DNA from: Nitrososphaerota archaeon
GTDB lineage: Archaea > Thermoproteota > Nitrososphaeria > Nitrososphaerales > Nitrosopumilaceae
Reading direction: 5' to 3'
Assembly: GCA_027315065.1 (NCBI GenBank)
Contig: DAHUYT010000017.1
Span: forward strand, 1-41,190
Length of the DNA: 41,190 bases
The translations under genes and the position numbers were made by a program. The notes beneath the pieces are model-generated. The model made no database searches. It saw only the letters and a list, made by a program, of their open reading frames with translations, and was not told where the DNA came from. Below are positions 31,154 through 39,185 of the stretch, piece by piece (position 1 is the first letter of the stretch; each line of letters begins with the position of its first letter).

Positions 31154-31612
31154 ATGGTTGGTCATCAAGAACAGATATGGCTTAAGATGTGGAAAGAAAA
31201 TTCGCCACATCTTAGGGCAAAGGCGGTGGAGTGGAGAAAGCAACACGCCCTGGAAAGAATTGACAGGCCAAGCAGGCTACAAAAGGCAAGACAGCTGGGG
31301 TACAAGGCAAAACAGGGCATTGCAGTAGTAAGGATGCGTGTAGGCAGGGGAAACATGCGCAAAAAGAGACCTGTCGCAGGAAGAAGACCAAAACATCTTG
31401 GCGTACTGAGAATAAAGCCTGCACTTAGCATGCAACGAGTAGCAGAACGTCGAGTTCTGGAAAGGTTTCCCAATATGGAGCTTCTTGGTTCGTACTATCT
31501 TTATCAAGACGGTATTTACCTATGGTATGAAATCATACTGGCTGATCCATCGCATCCTAGAATATCTACCGACAAAGAAATGCGTGGCAAAATAGCCGGT
31601 TTGAAGAATTGA
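31154..31612 (+). CDS. rpl15e: Ribosomal protein L15e
   Basis: Large-subunit ribosomal protein of archaea and eukaryotes. Diagnostic stretches are RIDRPSRLQKARQLGYKAKQG and RVGRGNMRKKRPVAGRRPKHLG, then NMELLGSYYLYQDGIYLWYEI. I set the start at ATG 31154 (152 residues, MVGHQEQIWLKMWK). The frame is open upstream to 30983, but those 57 residues are not L15e-like, and AATATTAA at 31121-31128 lies 27-30 nt before 31154, fitting a leaderless start. The protein is shorter than the roughly 190-residue L15e of Crenarchaeota. The next gene overlaps its stop codon as TTGA. Confidence 0.93.
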   Translation: MVGHQEQIWLKMWKENSPHLRAKAVEWRKQHALERIDRPSRLQKARQLGYKAKQGIAVVRMRVGRGNMRKKRPVAGRRPKHLGVLRIKPALSMQRVAERRVLERFPNMELLGSYYLYQDGIYLWYEIILADPSHPRISTDKEMRGKIAGLKN

Positions 31613-32115
31613 AGGCCATCTCCTTAATATTTGTGATTGCTATGTGTATGTCGTCTGTATTATTCTCGACGCAGGCCTTCGGTCAAGTACTGCATTTCAA
31701 GAACCTAAACCATCCAGGAATAAAATGGGACTGGCCAATAAAGGCAAATCAATATACCTTTACAGTAAGCACTACCACAAACTATGATATGCAAAATGTA
31801 ACGTTTAACAATAATACCAAGACATTGACATTTCTTGGCAATAGTTCCCACACTGGAAACATTGCTGAAATAGAGATACCAACTAACCTCATTGGGGGGA
31901 ACTATACTGTTTATCAGAACGGAACACTACTTTCTCCAATCGTATTGAAAAATGCTAACCTTACTACTGTGATCTTGAAATTTAATCAAAGCGGGAATGT
32001 AAAAACTGACATAACAGGAACGACGTATCTGCCAGAGTTTTCCGGGATTGTTCCGCTGATTATGACCGTATCTTTTGGAATCTTGTTTCTTACTATAAGA
32101 TACAAAAAAATCTAG
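31609..32115 (+). CDS. Secreted protein with PEFG-CTERM-like sorting tail
   Basis: A 168-residue exported protein of unknown function. It has a signal peptide (residues about 1-25, ending near STQAFGQ), a beta-rich domain with several NxT/S sequons, and a C-terminal tripartite tail: LPEFSG (141-146), a hydrophobic helix (147-163), and basic RYKK. This matches the PEFG-CTERM sorting signal known from ammonia-oxidising archaea, here with Ser in place of the Gly after PEF. Such tails are thought to be processed by an archaeosortase. The TTG start overlaps the L15e stop by 4 nt; its own stop shares CTAG with the convergent gene. Confidence 0.82.
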   Translation: MKAISLIFVIAMCMSSVLFSTQAFGQVLHFKNLNHPGIKWDWPIKANQYTFTVSTTTNYDMQNVTFNNNTKTLTFLGNSSHTGNIAEIEIPTNLIGGNYTVYQNGTLLSPIVLKNANLTTVILKFNQSGNVKTDITGTTYLPEFSGIVPLIMTVSFGILFLTIRYKKI

Positions 32116-32828
32116 TATCCATTGGCATAATCTTCCCACATGTTTGAGCGCGTGGTAAACTTGTTAACCTGATAAAATATTCCACCGATTATTCCTGCTT
32201 GATAGCATGCGTACAAGTATACTTGAGAATGAGTGGGGTCGCTATGTGTTAAACTTAGGGCAATCATTGTAAAGAAAATATATGTTCCAACAAATGTAAA
32301 AATTTTACTTAGAACACCATCTATTCCAACTATTCGTTTAGTTGCAGCTGCCATCATGGTTATGCTTGACACTATTAGAAATGTCAGTCCTCCATTTGCT
32401 TGGACGAACTCGTTTATCCATTTCACAACTCCTTCTTTTAAGATGGAATTCTGGGGGGGATGAGCCCCACCATGAAGTGCAAATGAAACCGATGTGAATA
32501 TTGAGCCCATCATGAATATGAACAAAAATATCTTGATTATCCCTCTTCTTATTGGACTTCGAGGTGATGCAGGGGACATTACACGTTCTGCCATCTTGAT
32601 TCCGTAAAGCAGGCCAATGAGAAAAGATGGAATGAACATCAAGTCTACAATGATTGGTGACTCTCTGATAGCTTTGTCAATATCAGCACCGTATACCATG
32701 GAAATCAGTATAGAAAGTACTGCCGCTCCTACAAAGATACTGATGTCAAACCAGCTTCTTTTGTGTCTAAGCTCAAATAAGTCCGGTCCCCACTCGTCCA
32801 ATTCTATGTTTGCTTTGTGAAAATGCAT
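32112..32828 (-). CDS. Polytopic membrane protein, function unknown
   Basis: I do not recognise this 238-residue protein. It has a hydrophilic N-terminus (about 1-27) with a His-x-His (MHFHK), then about six hydrophobic segments near residues 29-47, 60-78, 100-120, 145-163, 173-192 and 203-219. A loop ALHGGAHPP lies between segments 3 and 4, and THSDPTHSQ between 5 and 6; these His/Asp clusters on one side of the membrane could bind metal, but this is speculation. It is probably a lineage-specific thaumarchaeal protein. It converges with the PEFG-type gene with a 4-nt stop overlap. Confidence 0.78.
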   Translation of the reverse strand: MHFHKANIELDEWGPDLFELRHKRSWFDISIFVGAAVLSILISMVYGADIDKAIRESPIIVDLMFIPSFLIGLLYGIKMAERVMSPASPRSPIRRGIIKIFLFIFMMGSIFTSVSFALHGGAHPPQNSILKEGVVKWINEFVQANGGLTFLIVSSITMMAAATKRIVGIDGVLSKIFTFVGTYIFFTMIALSLTHSDPTHSQVYLYACYQAGIIGGIFYQVNKFTTRSNMWEDYANGY

Positions 32829-32906
32829 TAAAGAAAGAAATCCAAATGATTTTGCCTATTTTATCAACTCATTTTGCCTTTTATTGCTAGCGTACTGTAT
32901 CATATC

Positions 32907-33119
32907 ATGAGAGTAGGAATTCTATTGACGGGAATAGGTGTAATCGTTGCAGCCTTCGGCATACTGTTCTTTTTACAGGGAAATTCGATTGTAGGACCAC
33001 ACGCGTCTTTTATGTACTCTAATCCAAAATGGATCGTAAACGGTGAAATAATATCTGTCGCAGGCGTGGGTATTACTGCATTTGGAATTGGAATTAGCTT
33101 ACGACGCCCAAGGTCATAG
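32907..33119 (+). CDS. Small two-helix membrane protein
   Basis: A 70-residue hypothetical membrane protein. Two hydrophobic segments (VGILLTGIGVIVAAFGILFFL and IISVAGVGITAFGIGISL, about 3-23 and 46-63) flank a short polar loop with NPKWIVNGE; the end is basic (RRPRS). I chose ATG 32907 because CTTTTATT at 32876-32883 lies about 27 nt upstream and would act as TATA box; a TTG at 32874 would add 11 residues but coincide with that element. Its 3' end overlaps the convergent regulator-domain gene by 26 nt. Function unknown. Confidence 0.65.
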   Translation: MRVGILLTGIGVIVAAFGILFFLQGNSIVGPHASFMYSNPKWIVNGEIISVAGVGITAFGIGISLRRPRS

Positions 33120-33324
33120 TAGACCTAACCTTTTCCAACTTTCTAATCTTTTTTGTAATTAGGTTATCCAACTGGACATCCGTACCTGCTTCTGCTTCAA
33201 CAACGATGTCATAATCTCCATAGACAACCCTTGCATCCTTGACTTTGTCCATGTGTTTTATCTTCTCTACTATTTCGCCTTCTGCGCCAAGCTCACAGCC
33301 AATTAGGATGTATGCTTTTTCCAT
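33094..33324 (-). CDS. Stand-alone Lrp/AsnC effector (RAM) domain protein
   Basis: A 76-residue protein consisting of one RAM (AsnC_trans_reg) domain without a DNA-binding domain. The pattern AYILIGCELGAEGEIVEKI, then VKDARVVYGDYDIVVEAEA and ITKKIRKLEKVRSTMTL fits the alpha-beta ligand-binding fold. Such single-domain proteins are known in archaea and may sense amino acids or assemble with full-length Lrp proteins. The partner here is unknown; the full-length Lrp at 10020 is a possible one. It overlaps the plus-strand membrane-protein gene tail to tail. Confidence 0.85.
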   Translation of the reverse strand: MEKAYILIGCELGAEGEIVEKIKHMDKVKDARVVYGDYDIVVEAEAGTDVQLDNLITKKIRKLEKVRSTMTLGVVS

Positions 33325-33520
33325 AATATGATAACAAACTACAGCTTTAAATTCTTACTTGAAATGGCATGGATCTTGATTTTTATGCATTTATTGACTT
33401 GACGCGCAATAAAGTATAATAAATGATCGTCTTCCAAATTTTTCGCTAGAGATGATTCTTTACGAATGGTTTCAGATATGAAGTTAGATTACGAAATAAC
33501 GCATATGCCAATAATTCAGA

Positions 33521-33531
33521 GTTTTTAAATG
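33521..33531 (+). promoter_or_regulatory. TATA box deciding the start of the 33553 gene
   Basis: GTTTTTAAATG covers 33521-33531. An ATG at 33529 falls inside this element, while the in-frame ATG at 33553 lies at the spacing expected for a leaderless start, so the latter is preferred. Confidence 0.45.
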
Positions 33532-33552
33532 ACCGTCTATCTAACAAGTCAT

Positions 33553-33819
33553 ATGGGATTTTTTGGTAAAGCAAAACAAAAAGACGCTAATATAGAAAAG
33601 ATGAGGGCCATATTTGACAGGTTTGAATATCCGCATCTTGAGAAATTATGTGCAGATGTCATAAAAAAATCGCCAAAATCTTCAGGCGGTGATCATCCTG
33701 AAAGGATACAATATCTAGAGTTTATCTGGGAGCAATACAAAAAAGGAGTAGTAACTTTTCAACAAGTTGAAGATTTTGCAGTAAATCAACAAATAATATC
33801 AAAAGATTTCTTTGATTAG
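33553..33819 (+). CDS. Small soluble protein, function unknown
   Basis: An 88-residue protein beginning MGFFGKAKQKDANIEKM; I recognise no domain. It appears all-helical and charged (EYPHLEKLCADVIKKSP, RIQYLEFIWEQYKKGVVTFQQVEDFA), perhaps a small protein-interaction module. The single cysteine is near residue 34. An ATG 24 nt upstream would lie within the TATA-like element, so I start at 33553. It converges with the thioredoxin-NHL gene, leaving 12 nt. The family is probably confined to Thaumarchaeota, but this cannot be checked here. Confidence 0.7.
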   Translation: MGFFGKAKQKDANIEKMRAIFDRFEYPHLEKLCADVIKKSPKSSGGDHPERIQYLEFIWEQYKKGVVTFQQVEDFAVNQQIISKDFFD

Positions 33820-33831
33820 TCTTTGTTTGGT

Positions 33832-35322
33832 CTAGTGGGTAATTTCTAGATTTTTAAGAATATTTGTTTTGAGATCATAAACCCGTATCAAATGATTATT
33901 GGTATCTGAAATGTATAACATGTTCTGGTAAAACTTGACATCACTTGGCTCATAGAGGCCAAGAGAATCACAACTTGGATCATCAAACCCACATATTCCT
34001 AGCGTGACTTGTTTTCCAATTATTGTTGCTACCCTTCTGTATCTCAAATCTATTACTCTTAACGCAGAGTTGTATGTACCTGCAACAAAAACTTGGTTTG
34101 ATATTGTACACAATCCAAGCGGATGTTGAAAGAGTGCATCATCAAGGTATCCATCTTTGTGTCCAAAGGAAAAAAGTCCTTGTCCTACAATCGTGTTAAC
34201 GTAACCTGACTTGAGGTCTATCACTCGAATTGATGGAGTCTCACTGTATGCAAAATATATTTTATTGCCCGAGATTGAAAGGCTACTTGGCTGAGCTAAC
34301 TGTGCCTTCATACTTTCTCCATCTGTAATATTTTCATAACCGTTTCCTGCAAAAGGGTATATCGTATCTGTCTTGGTATCGTATGACCATATCTGATGGT
34401 TTCCCGCCATGGCGATGAAAACTAGATTGTCTTTTACATCTACATCCCAAGGTGAAGAAAGTGATGTCTCTTTTCCTCTTCCTCCTTTTGACATCCAAGG
34501 CCCTTGTTTTCCAGTGCCGGCAATTGTGATTACTTTGCTTGCAGTCAAGTCTATCTTTCGTATGGCGTGATTTTCAGTATCGGCAACAAATATTGTGTCA
34601 TCTTTGAAAACTACTCCCTGTGGCCTGAAAAATGAGGCATCTGAAAATTTTCCATCTCTTAGACCTGTCTTTCCACTTCCTATGATATACTCAATCTTGC
34701 CTGTCATGTCTACTATGATAATTCTGTTGTGGTTTGAATCAGCGATTGCTATCTTGTCGTTTGATATGGATAATTTACCAGGGTATGAAAGAATTGTCTT
34801 ATCTTGAGAAACATTGGGAGTAATTTTGATTGGCGCTTTGGTAAAAGTTTTACTTTTGTCGTATTTTCCCAACAGCACATCTATGGTATCTTCTATCACT
34901 TCCTTCTGGCCCTCGCCTGATTGTTTGTATGCTATTGCTCCACTTGGGTCAATGATTACAATTGTAGGCCATCCACTGACGTCATATTTTTGCCAGACTG
35001 TCATCTGTCTATCTACTAAAACGGGGTGTGAAATCTCATATCGTCTAACTGCATGCTCTATGTTTCTTCTGTCTTGTTTGTTGAAAAATTTTGCAGAATG
35101 AATCCCGATGAACACCACTGGCTTTCCCTCATATTTTCTTTCAAGCTGAGCAAGAACAGGTAATGTATGCATGCAGTTTATGCAGCAATACGTCCAAAAA
35201 TCTAGTACAATTATATGTCCTCTAAGTTTCTCAAGCGACAAAGGCTCGTCTGAGTTGATCCAGTCAAAATTAGGAGGAAATTCTGGGGCCTTTGTAACTT
35301 TGGTGTAAAATTTATCGAACAT
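33832..35322 (-). CDS. Thioredoxin-NHL repeat protein (NHLRC2-like)
   Basis: A 496-residue cytoplasmic protein without signal peptide. Residues about 10-155 are a thioredoxin-like domain with WTYCCINCMH, where Cys47-Ile-Asn-Cys50 is the redox pair and Cys46 an extra cysteine. About 175-490 form an NHL beta-propeller (repeated GxxxxDGxxxxAxFxxPxGv and vaDTxNHxIR patterns, e.g. IFVADTENHAIRKID). This layout matches NHLRC2 of animals and its bacterial homologues, whose function is poorly understood. A dyad ACAAT-AAAA-ATTGT at 35343-35356 overlaps its TATA-like element, 27 nt from the ATG. Confidence 0.9.
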   Translation of the reverse strand: MFDKFYTKVTKAPEFPPNFDWINSDEPLSLEKLRGHIIVLDFWTYCCINCMHTLPVLAQLERKYEGKPVVFIGIHSAKFFNKQDRRNIEHAVRRYEISHPVLVDRQMTVWQKYDVSGWPTIVIIDPSGAIAYKQSGEGQKEVIEDTIDVLLGKYDKSKTFTKAPIKITPNVSQDKTILSYPGKLSISNDKIAIADSNHNRIIIVDMTGKIEYIIGSGKTGLRDGKFSDASFFRPQGVVFKDDTIFVADTENHAIRKIDLTASKVITIAGTGKQGPWMSKGGRGKETSLSSPWDVDVKDNLVFIAMAGNHQIWSYDTKTDTIYPFAGNGYENITDGESMKAQLAQPSSLSISGNKIYFAYSETPSIRVIDLKSGYVNTIVGQGLFSFGHKDGYLDDALFQHPLGLCTISNQVFVAGTYNSALRVIDLRYRRVATIIGKQVTLGICGFDDPSCDSLGLYEPSDVKFYQNMLYISDTNNHLIRVYDLKTNILKNLEITH

Positions 35323-35342
35323 TAATGTATGCTAGGGAAATG

Positions 35343-35356
35343 ACAATAAAAATTGT
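35343..35356 (-). promoter_or_regulatory. TATA element within a dyad, upstream of the thioredoxin-NHL gene
   Basis: The minus strand reads ACAATTTTTATTGT, an inverted repeat with 5-nt arms enclosing a TATA-like TTTTTATT about 27 nt upstream of the ATG at 35322. A factor bound here would compete with TBP. Confidence 0.35.
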
Positions 35357-35478
35357 TACTGGAAAATTTTTTTAACTAATATTAAACACGCGCCCTGTGG
35401 TACTATTTTTGGATATTATCTGCCAGATGATATGTCTTGGAAAGTTCGTGTTTGATGGTAAACTGGCCTATTGAAATC

Positions 35479-35901
35479 CTATGCTGGTAGAGGTATGATG
35501 TTATTACTCGTGTTACTCAACACGGAACGGTATTTGTACTCGTTTGTGATGCTTACAATTTTCTTGGCCAATGATATGGGGCTAACGTTCTTGTTTGTTG
35601 TAACCATAATCACATGATCGTCGATTGGGAAAGTAAGCATAGTAATATTTGCCCTTTCAGACATGTGATAGTTAATGGGACCATATTGATCGTCAAAATC
35701 TCTACCCATGGATATTTCAAGAACGCACTGCATAAACAGTATTTCATTTTTGTCAGTAAACTGTTTGGCGTATCTTGGTCTGGCGGATCTATCTGCTAGT
35801 CTTCCCGACTTGTTAATGACTACAACAGATTGTATGTTGTTGTTAACCTCTAGAATGCTGTCACATAATCGATCAAACCTCGGGCCGTGTTGAAGTGTCA
35901 T
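35479..35901 (-). CDS. DUF6659-like thaumarchaeal protein
   Basis: A 140-residue soluble protein resembling a family abundant in ammonia-oxidising archaea that I recall as DUF6659. Typical features are FDRLCDSILEVNNNIQSVVVIN, KSGRLADRS, then EILFMQCVLEISMGRDFDDQYGPINYHM and DHVIMVTTNKNVSP. The alternation resembles roadblock/LC7-like folds, but this is a guess. I chose the ATG at 35901 because a TATA-like TTTTTATAG lies near 35931-35939; an ATG at 35925 is too close to it. The family name is from memory and should be checked. Function unknown. Confidence 0.72.
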   Translation of the reverse strand: MTLQHGPRFDRLCDSILEVNNNIQSVVVINKSGRLADRSARPRYAKQFTDKNEILFMQCVLEISMGRDFDDQYGPINYHMSERANITMLTFPIDDHVIMVTTNKNVSPISLAKKIVSITNEYKYRSVLSNTSNNIIPLPA

Positions 35902-35975
35902 TTTATCCTCTGTTATTAATGGCAAACTTGCTATAAAAATTTTTTTGAAATAAAATCCATATTTGTATGTTTAGC

Positions 35976-36003
35976 AATCATAAAACTCATACCAGTTATG
36001 ATT
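35976..36003. repeat. Hairpin downstream of truD
   Basis: AATCATAA at 35976-35983 and TTATGATT at 35996-36003 form an 8-bp perfect stem with a 12-nt loop in the 207-nt gap downstream of truD on the minus strand. It might end the truD transcript, though T-rich sequence on that strand comes only some 30-40 nt later. Confidence 0.35.
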
Positions 36004-36107
36004 TTTAAACTATTGTCGGGTCTGAAAAAAGCAAAAAATCTCTACTTTAGACGATCATATTTCGTTTCTTGATCTGGTAAATCCTATTTCTAGAACTAGT
36101 CATCCAT

Positions 36108-37307
36108 TCAAAATCCAGCTGTAATCGGATCAGATGGTTTGATTATCTCCCTTAGTAATATGGTGGCATATGAGCCCCTTGAAAGTGTAAAACTTACGTG
36201 TGGTGGGCTTGACGCAAAATCACTGCAAAGCATAACCGCGTGCCTGAATCCACCTTCTTCACTTACTTCTTGCATCTCTTTTACAAAGAAATTTTTTGGA
36301 CTCATCTGTTCTTCGTCAAGTATTTTTGATATCTGATAGTCAAACCTATTTCTTTTTGAATATGAATAACCAACAAGCGGTATGGCCATCTTTTGATCTG
36401 GGTCGTTCTGATATCTGCCAAGATTATTGTCCTTATCATAACACACATCATCTGTTTGTGACTGAAACATATTCTCACCCATTTCGTATGCCATGCTAAC
36501 AGTACGATTGAAGATAAATGATTGATACGCCTCGACAAAAAATCTTCTAAGGGAGATCGGTATGGCACGCAATGCCTTTAGGGCGTCATCATGATCTATC
36601 ATTTCCTTTATGACCAATCTCTCAATGTCCATCTGTGGAGGTACGTCATGGAAGACCTTTGGATAGTTTGCTTTGTCCTTGAGTGACTCTCTGATCTTGT
36701 TGTTTTCAGCAAAGTCATATTCTGAGGTTGATGCAAGCAGGATTTCAACGGCTAACTTGAAATCTCTCTGCAGTATTGCTTTTCCTATTAGGTGTGAGAC
36801 CGCCCTTCTACTCCCAAATCTTTGATACCCATAAAAGTTTAGGATCTTATCGTACTGATCAAAACCTGAAATCTTTGTAAAATCGGCATTCTCTATCTTG
36901 ATCTTGAAATGATTTCCGATCATGTCCTTTTTTGTAAGAGGTTTTTGAACAAAGCCAATTCTTTCAAGCATATACCTGTTTGTTGTTATGTTCTCATGCG
37001 TGGATGATCTATTCATGTCGCAAACAAATTGCTCAGTTCTGGCATTTGCGTCCTTTAGTCCAAGTGCTTTCAATCGTAGGCCATATTTTTTTAGTATGTC
37101 TGATAGAGCATGGTTGGTATCAATTCCAGATTTTTTTAACCTAAAAACCGCATAATCTCCAGACTGTGAAATCTTTGCAAGTGTCTTTTCGCGCAAGACT
37201 TCGGAGACAAGAAATTGGTCTTGACTGTTCCGTATCTTTCCTCCAATACCCTCTATATTGGTACAATAGATGGAAATCCCAATCAGATTATCTAGTTTTG
37301 GAATCAC
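36108..37307 (-). CDS. truD: tRNA pseudouridine synthase TruD
   Basis: Pseudouridine synthase of the TruD/Pus7 family, modifying position 13 (and in archaea possibly 35) of tRNA. The catalytic motif ALGLKDANARTEQ gives Asp86 as nucleophile; FYGYQRFGSRRAVSH matches the second conserved motif. About residues 200-330 form the TRUD insertion domain. Length, 399 residues, is normal. It starts with ATG 4 nt after the end of the propeller gene at 37312, so both are likely in one transcript, though no functional link is obvious. Confidence 0.94.
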   Translation of the reverse strand: MIPKLDNLIGISIYCTNIEGIGGKIRNSQDQFLVSEVLREKTLAKISQSGDYAVFRLKKSGIDTNHALSDILKKYGLRLKALGLKDANARTEQFVCDMNRSSTHENITTNRYMLERIGFVQKPLTKKDMIGNHFKIKIENADFTKISGFDQYDKILNFYGYQRFGSRRAVSHLIGKAILQRDFKLAVEILLASTSEYDFAENNKIRESLKDKANYPKVFHDVPPQMDIERLVIKEMIDHDDALKALRAIPISLRRFFVEAYQSFIFNRTVSMAYEMGENMFQSQTDDVCYDKDNNLGRYQNDPDQKMAIPLVGYSYSKRNRFDYQISKILDEEQMSPKNFFVKEMQEVSEEGGFRHAVMLCSDFASSPPHVSFTLSRGSYATILLREIIKPSDPITAGF

Positions 37308-37311
37308 TTCT

Positions 37312-38862
37312 TTACTGTATGGTAACTGTAATGAATTGTGATATTGTCACATCATGATATCTTGCAGCAACCGATATCTTGTAGGTGCCTGCAAGTGCAA
37401 AATCGTCAGCGGACAGATTCACTGGTATAGTTTTTTGCTTGTCTAGCGTAATAGTCTGATCAGTTGGTGTGACTCTAAGGTCTTGTGTATTTGCTGTCTG
37501 CTGTGTCAATATCTCAACTGTACCGGTTAGTTGCTCGCTTGGACTAAGCGTAACATTCACTGTTTCCTTCTGACCTCTATGTATGATAATATCTGAGGTA
37601 GATGCATTAATGGCAAGTGGTAGTGGAACAGTTGGATCTAACACGCCTATGTTATTTTCAACCCATTCTGGAAACCATATCTTGTTGTGTGCAACTGTAA
37701 AGTCAAGCACTTGGGCTACTCCACAATCAGTCTGATTGCCACAATCTGACCAGTTGGGATTCTTTGTTGGTACTAGGTACTCTACAAGAGATTGTTTTGC
37801 AGGGTCAAACACTGCTAGTGAATTCGCTACTTGTTCGTTGAACCAAAGCCTTCCTTGGTCGTCGAATTGGTTCCAATATGGTCTTGTAATTGGGGTCTTT
37901 ATCAATCCTGAAGCATTGCCATACGTCGATATTTGTGGTGGCGGAGTGATATACTTTGTAAATTGTTGAGATTGTGGATCAAAACTGAAAAATATACTAC
38001 TTGCAGTATCTGTTAACCATATTTTACCATTGGGTCCAATTGAGAGTCCATTTGGTGCCAGCACTCCAGAAGGAAGCGTATAATTTGAGAATTGCGATGT
38101 CTGGGGGTTATAGCTTACAAGAAGACCGCCAAGTTGGTAGTTCCATACTGTATACCAAATTTTGTTTGTAGAGTCAACCGCCATGTCACTTGTAAAGTTA
38201 TAATTTCCAGGAAAGATGATGTTGGCAGTCTTCAAATCATTACCTGTTTGGTTTGTACTGAAAACGGCAATTTTTCTTCCAGTAAAGTCATTTGCCATTA
38301 TATAGGAACCGTCGGGCTTTAACATCTGAGGAAACGACTCTGATTGGTTTGAAGTCTTTGGAAATATGAAACTTGAATAGTTATTCATTTGCGTATTAAA
38401 TTCCCATATCAAGTTGTGTTGTGAATCACTAAACCAAATGTTTCCGTTAGGGGCATAGTAGATTCCCCACATCATTGATTTTTCTCCTTTTTGCCATAAC
38501 GGGTTGTCAAATTCGTGAAATGAATCTGTAGCAGGATCAAACTTTGCAATATTCCCTGTATTGGTTTCGACAAACCACACATTTCCAGAAGGATCGGTGG
38601 TAATGGCAAGAGGCTGTGTGCATAGGGTTGGGATCTTAAACTCGGTGATGTATTTTGTTGATTCGGTGTTATTTTGACTTTGACAAAAAGTTGTTCTCTT
38701 ATCAGGAGGATAATTATCTTCAGGAGTTCCAGTTAAGGTAACTGGTGGAGATGTTTGTTGATTGTTAAATCTAAAATAACCTGCGCCTACTACCGTGACA
38801 GTTGAAATTATGAAAACTGCCATAAAACCAATTGCTAAAAGCTTTTTTGTATTCTTCTTCAT
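37312..38862 (-). CDS. Exported Vgb-like beta-propeller protein
   Basis: A 516-residue protein with an N-terminal membrane anchor (LLAIGFMAVFIISTVTVVGAG pieces, about 9-29) and a streptogramin-lyase (Vgb)-like propeller (about 65-420). Repeats of the type DPSGNVWFVETNTGNIAKFDP, APNGNIWFSDSQHNLIWEF and GPNGKIWLTDTASSIFFSFDP are clear. The last 90 residues form an Ig-like beta domain (ETVNVTLSPSEQLTGTVEIL). Family members in archaea are of unknown function; antibiotic lyase activity is not implied. It probably faces outward. It is followed by truD after 4 nt. Confidence 0.85.
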   Translation of the reverse strand: MKKNTKKLLAIGFMAVFIISTVTVVGAGYFRFNNQQTSPPVTLTGTPEDNYPPDKRTTFCQSQNNTESTKYITEFKIPTLCTQPLAITTDPSGNVWFVETNTGNIAKFDPATDSFHEFDNPLWQKGEKSMMWGIYYAPNGNIWFSDSQHNLIWEFNTQMNNYSSFIFPKTSNQSESFPQMLKPDGSYIMANDFTGRKIAVFSTNQTGNDLKTANIIFPGNYNFTSDMAVDSTNKIWYTVWNYQLGGLLVSYNPQTSQFSNYTLPSGVLAPNGLSIGPNGKIWLTDTASSIFFSFDPQSQQFTKYITPPPQISTYGNASGLIKTPITRPYWNQFDDQGRLWFNEQVANSLAVFDPAKQSLVEYLVPTKNPNWSDCGNQTDCGVAQVLDFTVAHNKIWFPEWVENNIGVLDPTVPLPLAINASTSDIIIHRGQKETVNVTLSPSEQLTGTVEILTQQTANTQDLRVTPTDQTITLDKQKTIPVNLSADDFALAGTYKISVAARYHDVTISQFITVTIQ

Positions 38863-38910
38863 AGGAAGGGGCAGTTTTTACCTTGTTATATTTTATACGC
38901 AGGTTCTTGG

Positions 38911-39132
38911 TCAATCTATCTGTCTTGTCACTTTGATGATTTTGTTCCTTGATTTTTCACCTGAAACGATCATGACATTGGAACGAGGAACATCAAAATA
39001 CTTGGCAATTCTTTTAATGATTTCAGAATTAGCTTTGCCCTTGTGCGGCCTTGACATTATTCCTATCTCGATCTTGTCGCCATTGGCCTCTATATAGTCC
39101 GCATGAAAGTAGACTGTTACATTGTAGAACAA
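38911..39132 (-). CDS. DUF167/UPF0235 (YggU-family) protein
   Basis: A 73-residue member of the YggU/DUF167 family, small alpha-beta proteins of unknown function. The signature RPHKGKANSEIIKRIAKYFDV followed by VMIVSGEKSRNKIIKV is diagnostic (family pattern P-x-x-G-K-A-N … G-x-x-S-R-x-K). The start is TTG at 39132. The AT-rich TAAATATTAA around 39155-39164 lies 27 nt upstream and the same distance from the ATG of the divergent gene at 39186, so both may share it. No operon partner is evident downstream. Confidence 0.88.
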   Translation of the reverse strand: MFYNVTVYFHADYIEANGDKIEIGIMSRPHKGKANSEIIKRIAKYFDVPRSNVMIVSGEKSRNKIIKVTRQID

Positions 39133-39153
39133 CTGTGAACCTTATTCTACAAG

Positions 39154-39166
39154 ATAAATATTAAAC
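39154..39166. promoter_or_regulatory. Shared, nearly palindromic TATA element of a divergent gene pair
   Basis: The only strongly TATA-like sequence in the 53-nt divergent gap is ATAAATATTAAAC. Its AATATT centre (39157-39162) is 26-28 nt from both start codons (39132 on minus, 39186 on plus). Two leaderless transcripts could start from opposite reading of this one element. Confidence 0.5.
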
Positions 39167-39185
39167 AAATAGGCTGCTATTTCAC

